Shown here: positions 63,888 to 64,000 of the stretch, piece by piece | Position numbering within the stretch: the first letter of the stretch is position 1 | How the letters are laid out: every line of letters starts with the position of its first letter | Assembly: GCA_934646005.1 (NCBI GenBank) | Contig: CAKUED010000003.1 | Span: 1-64,000 of the forward strand | DNA from: an uncultured Oscillospiraceae bacterium | Lineage (GTDB): Bacteria; Bacillota; Clostridia; Oscillospirales; Oscillospiraceae | Direction of reading: 5' to 3' | Length of the DNA: 64,000 nt | Made by a program: the position numbers and the translations under genes | The notes under the pieces: model-generated | What the model was told of the DNA's origin: nothing | Databases searched by the model: none | The model's input: only the letters and a program-made list of their open reading frames with translations

Positions 63888-64000
63888 TTACTCCGCATCG
63901 ACCACGGTCTCCACGCCGTTTTCGACGTAGGTAAAGACCGTCAGCCCGTCATACGTCCAGATGCCGTCGTCGCCCGGGCCGGAGCAGGATTCCTCATACG
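63888..64000 (-). CDS. Lipoprotein of the 'SSC/YDG' family, copy 2 (partial, N-terminus outside window)
   Basis: The last 37 codons of a gene that enters from the right edge. They encode YEESCSGPGDDGIWTYDG then LTVFTYVENGVETVVDAE, closely matching YASSCLGDGEDGEWQYDG and FTVYTYRDVDGSESVYDV of the 58302-58580 protein. It lies 10 bp upstream of the next gene, so the dlt-linked operon begins further to the right. Confidence 0.8.
   Translation of the reverse strand, partial: YEESCSGPGDDGIWTYDGLTVFTYVENGVETVVDAE

Overview
The window looks like chromosomal DNA of a GC-rich, gut-type member of the Clostridia (Oscillospirales-like; the taxon is inferred, not shown). Supporting signs are strong AGGAGG ribosome sites, lipobox lipoproteins, a dlt operon for D-alanylation of wall polymers, LplB/LplC-type sugar permeases, a YesM/YesN-type two-component system, YesL, and an AraR-type GntR/LacI hybrid repressor. 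No rRNA, tRNA, CRISPR, prophage or insertion sequence was seen.

Region 1 (1-23.3 kb, all minus strand): a long carbohydrate-uptake and catabolic run. Transcription order is LplB- and LplC-type permeases, two near-duplicate solute-binding lipoproteins, a short AraC-type regulator, a giant five-repeat surface protein, a GNAT/Gfo-Idh-MocA fusion, a secreted cysteine-hydrolase-like surface protein and a SASA-type esterase lipoprotein. It continues with a KDPG aldolase/VOC fusion, a KDG kinase, an FGGY kinase, an amidohydrolase, a DUF4432 aldose-epimerase-like protein and the start of a triosephosphate-isomerase-like gene that leaves the window.

Region 2 (23.4-30.2 kb): a second Gfo/Idh/MocA oxidoreductase (minus) diverges from a sugar isomerase, a repeat-module lipoprotein, an Ldh-family dehydrogenase and the AraR-like repressor (all plus). 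Three near-identical palindromes (consensus ACTTRTYCGRAYAAGT) lie upstream of the AraC gene, the ABC operon and the isomerase operon. They look like operators of one local regulon that joins regions 1 and 2.

Region 3 (30.2-52.5 kb): a glycan-degradation locus. It has a plus-strand operon (DUF4091, GH20, GH3, Eis-like GNAT), a minus-strand pair (GH2 beta-galactosidase and a 630-aa predicted alpha/alpha-barrel glycosidase), and YesM/YesN followed by a second ABC uptake system. A 160-bp MITE-like hairpin with a TTTA target duplication comes next, then a paralogue of the 630-aa protein, an SGNH esterase and, converging, YesL.

Region 4 (52.6-64 kb, all minus strand): one tightly packed run of at least 14 genes built around dltA-dltB-dltC-dltD-dltX. 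It also carries two transglutaminase-like lipoproteins, a C39-type peptidase, three small related lipoproteins, an unknown membrane-anchored protein and a second MBOAT/AlgX-like acyl-transfer pair, and ends at a terminator. This extended dlt operon is the best candidate here for a poorly described system.

A plausible overall picture: glycosidases and esterases trim a galactose-, glucose- or hexosamine-bearing glycan, two ATPase-less ABC systems import the products, and oxidoreductases, a possible lactonase, an isomerase, KDG kinase and KDPG aldolase convert them to pyruvate and triose phosphate. The substrate cannot be fixed from sequence alone.
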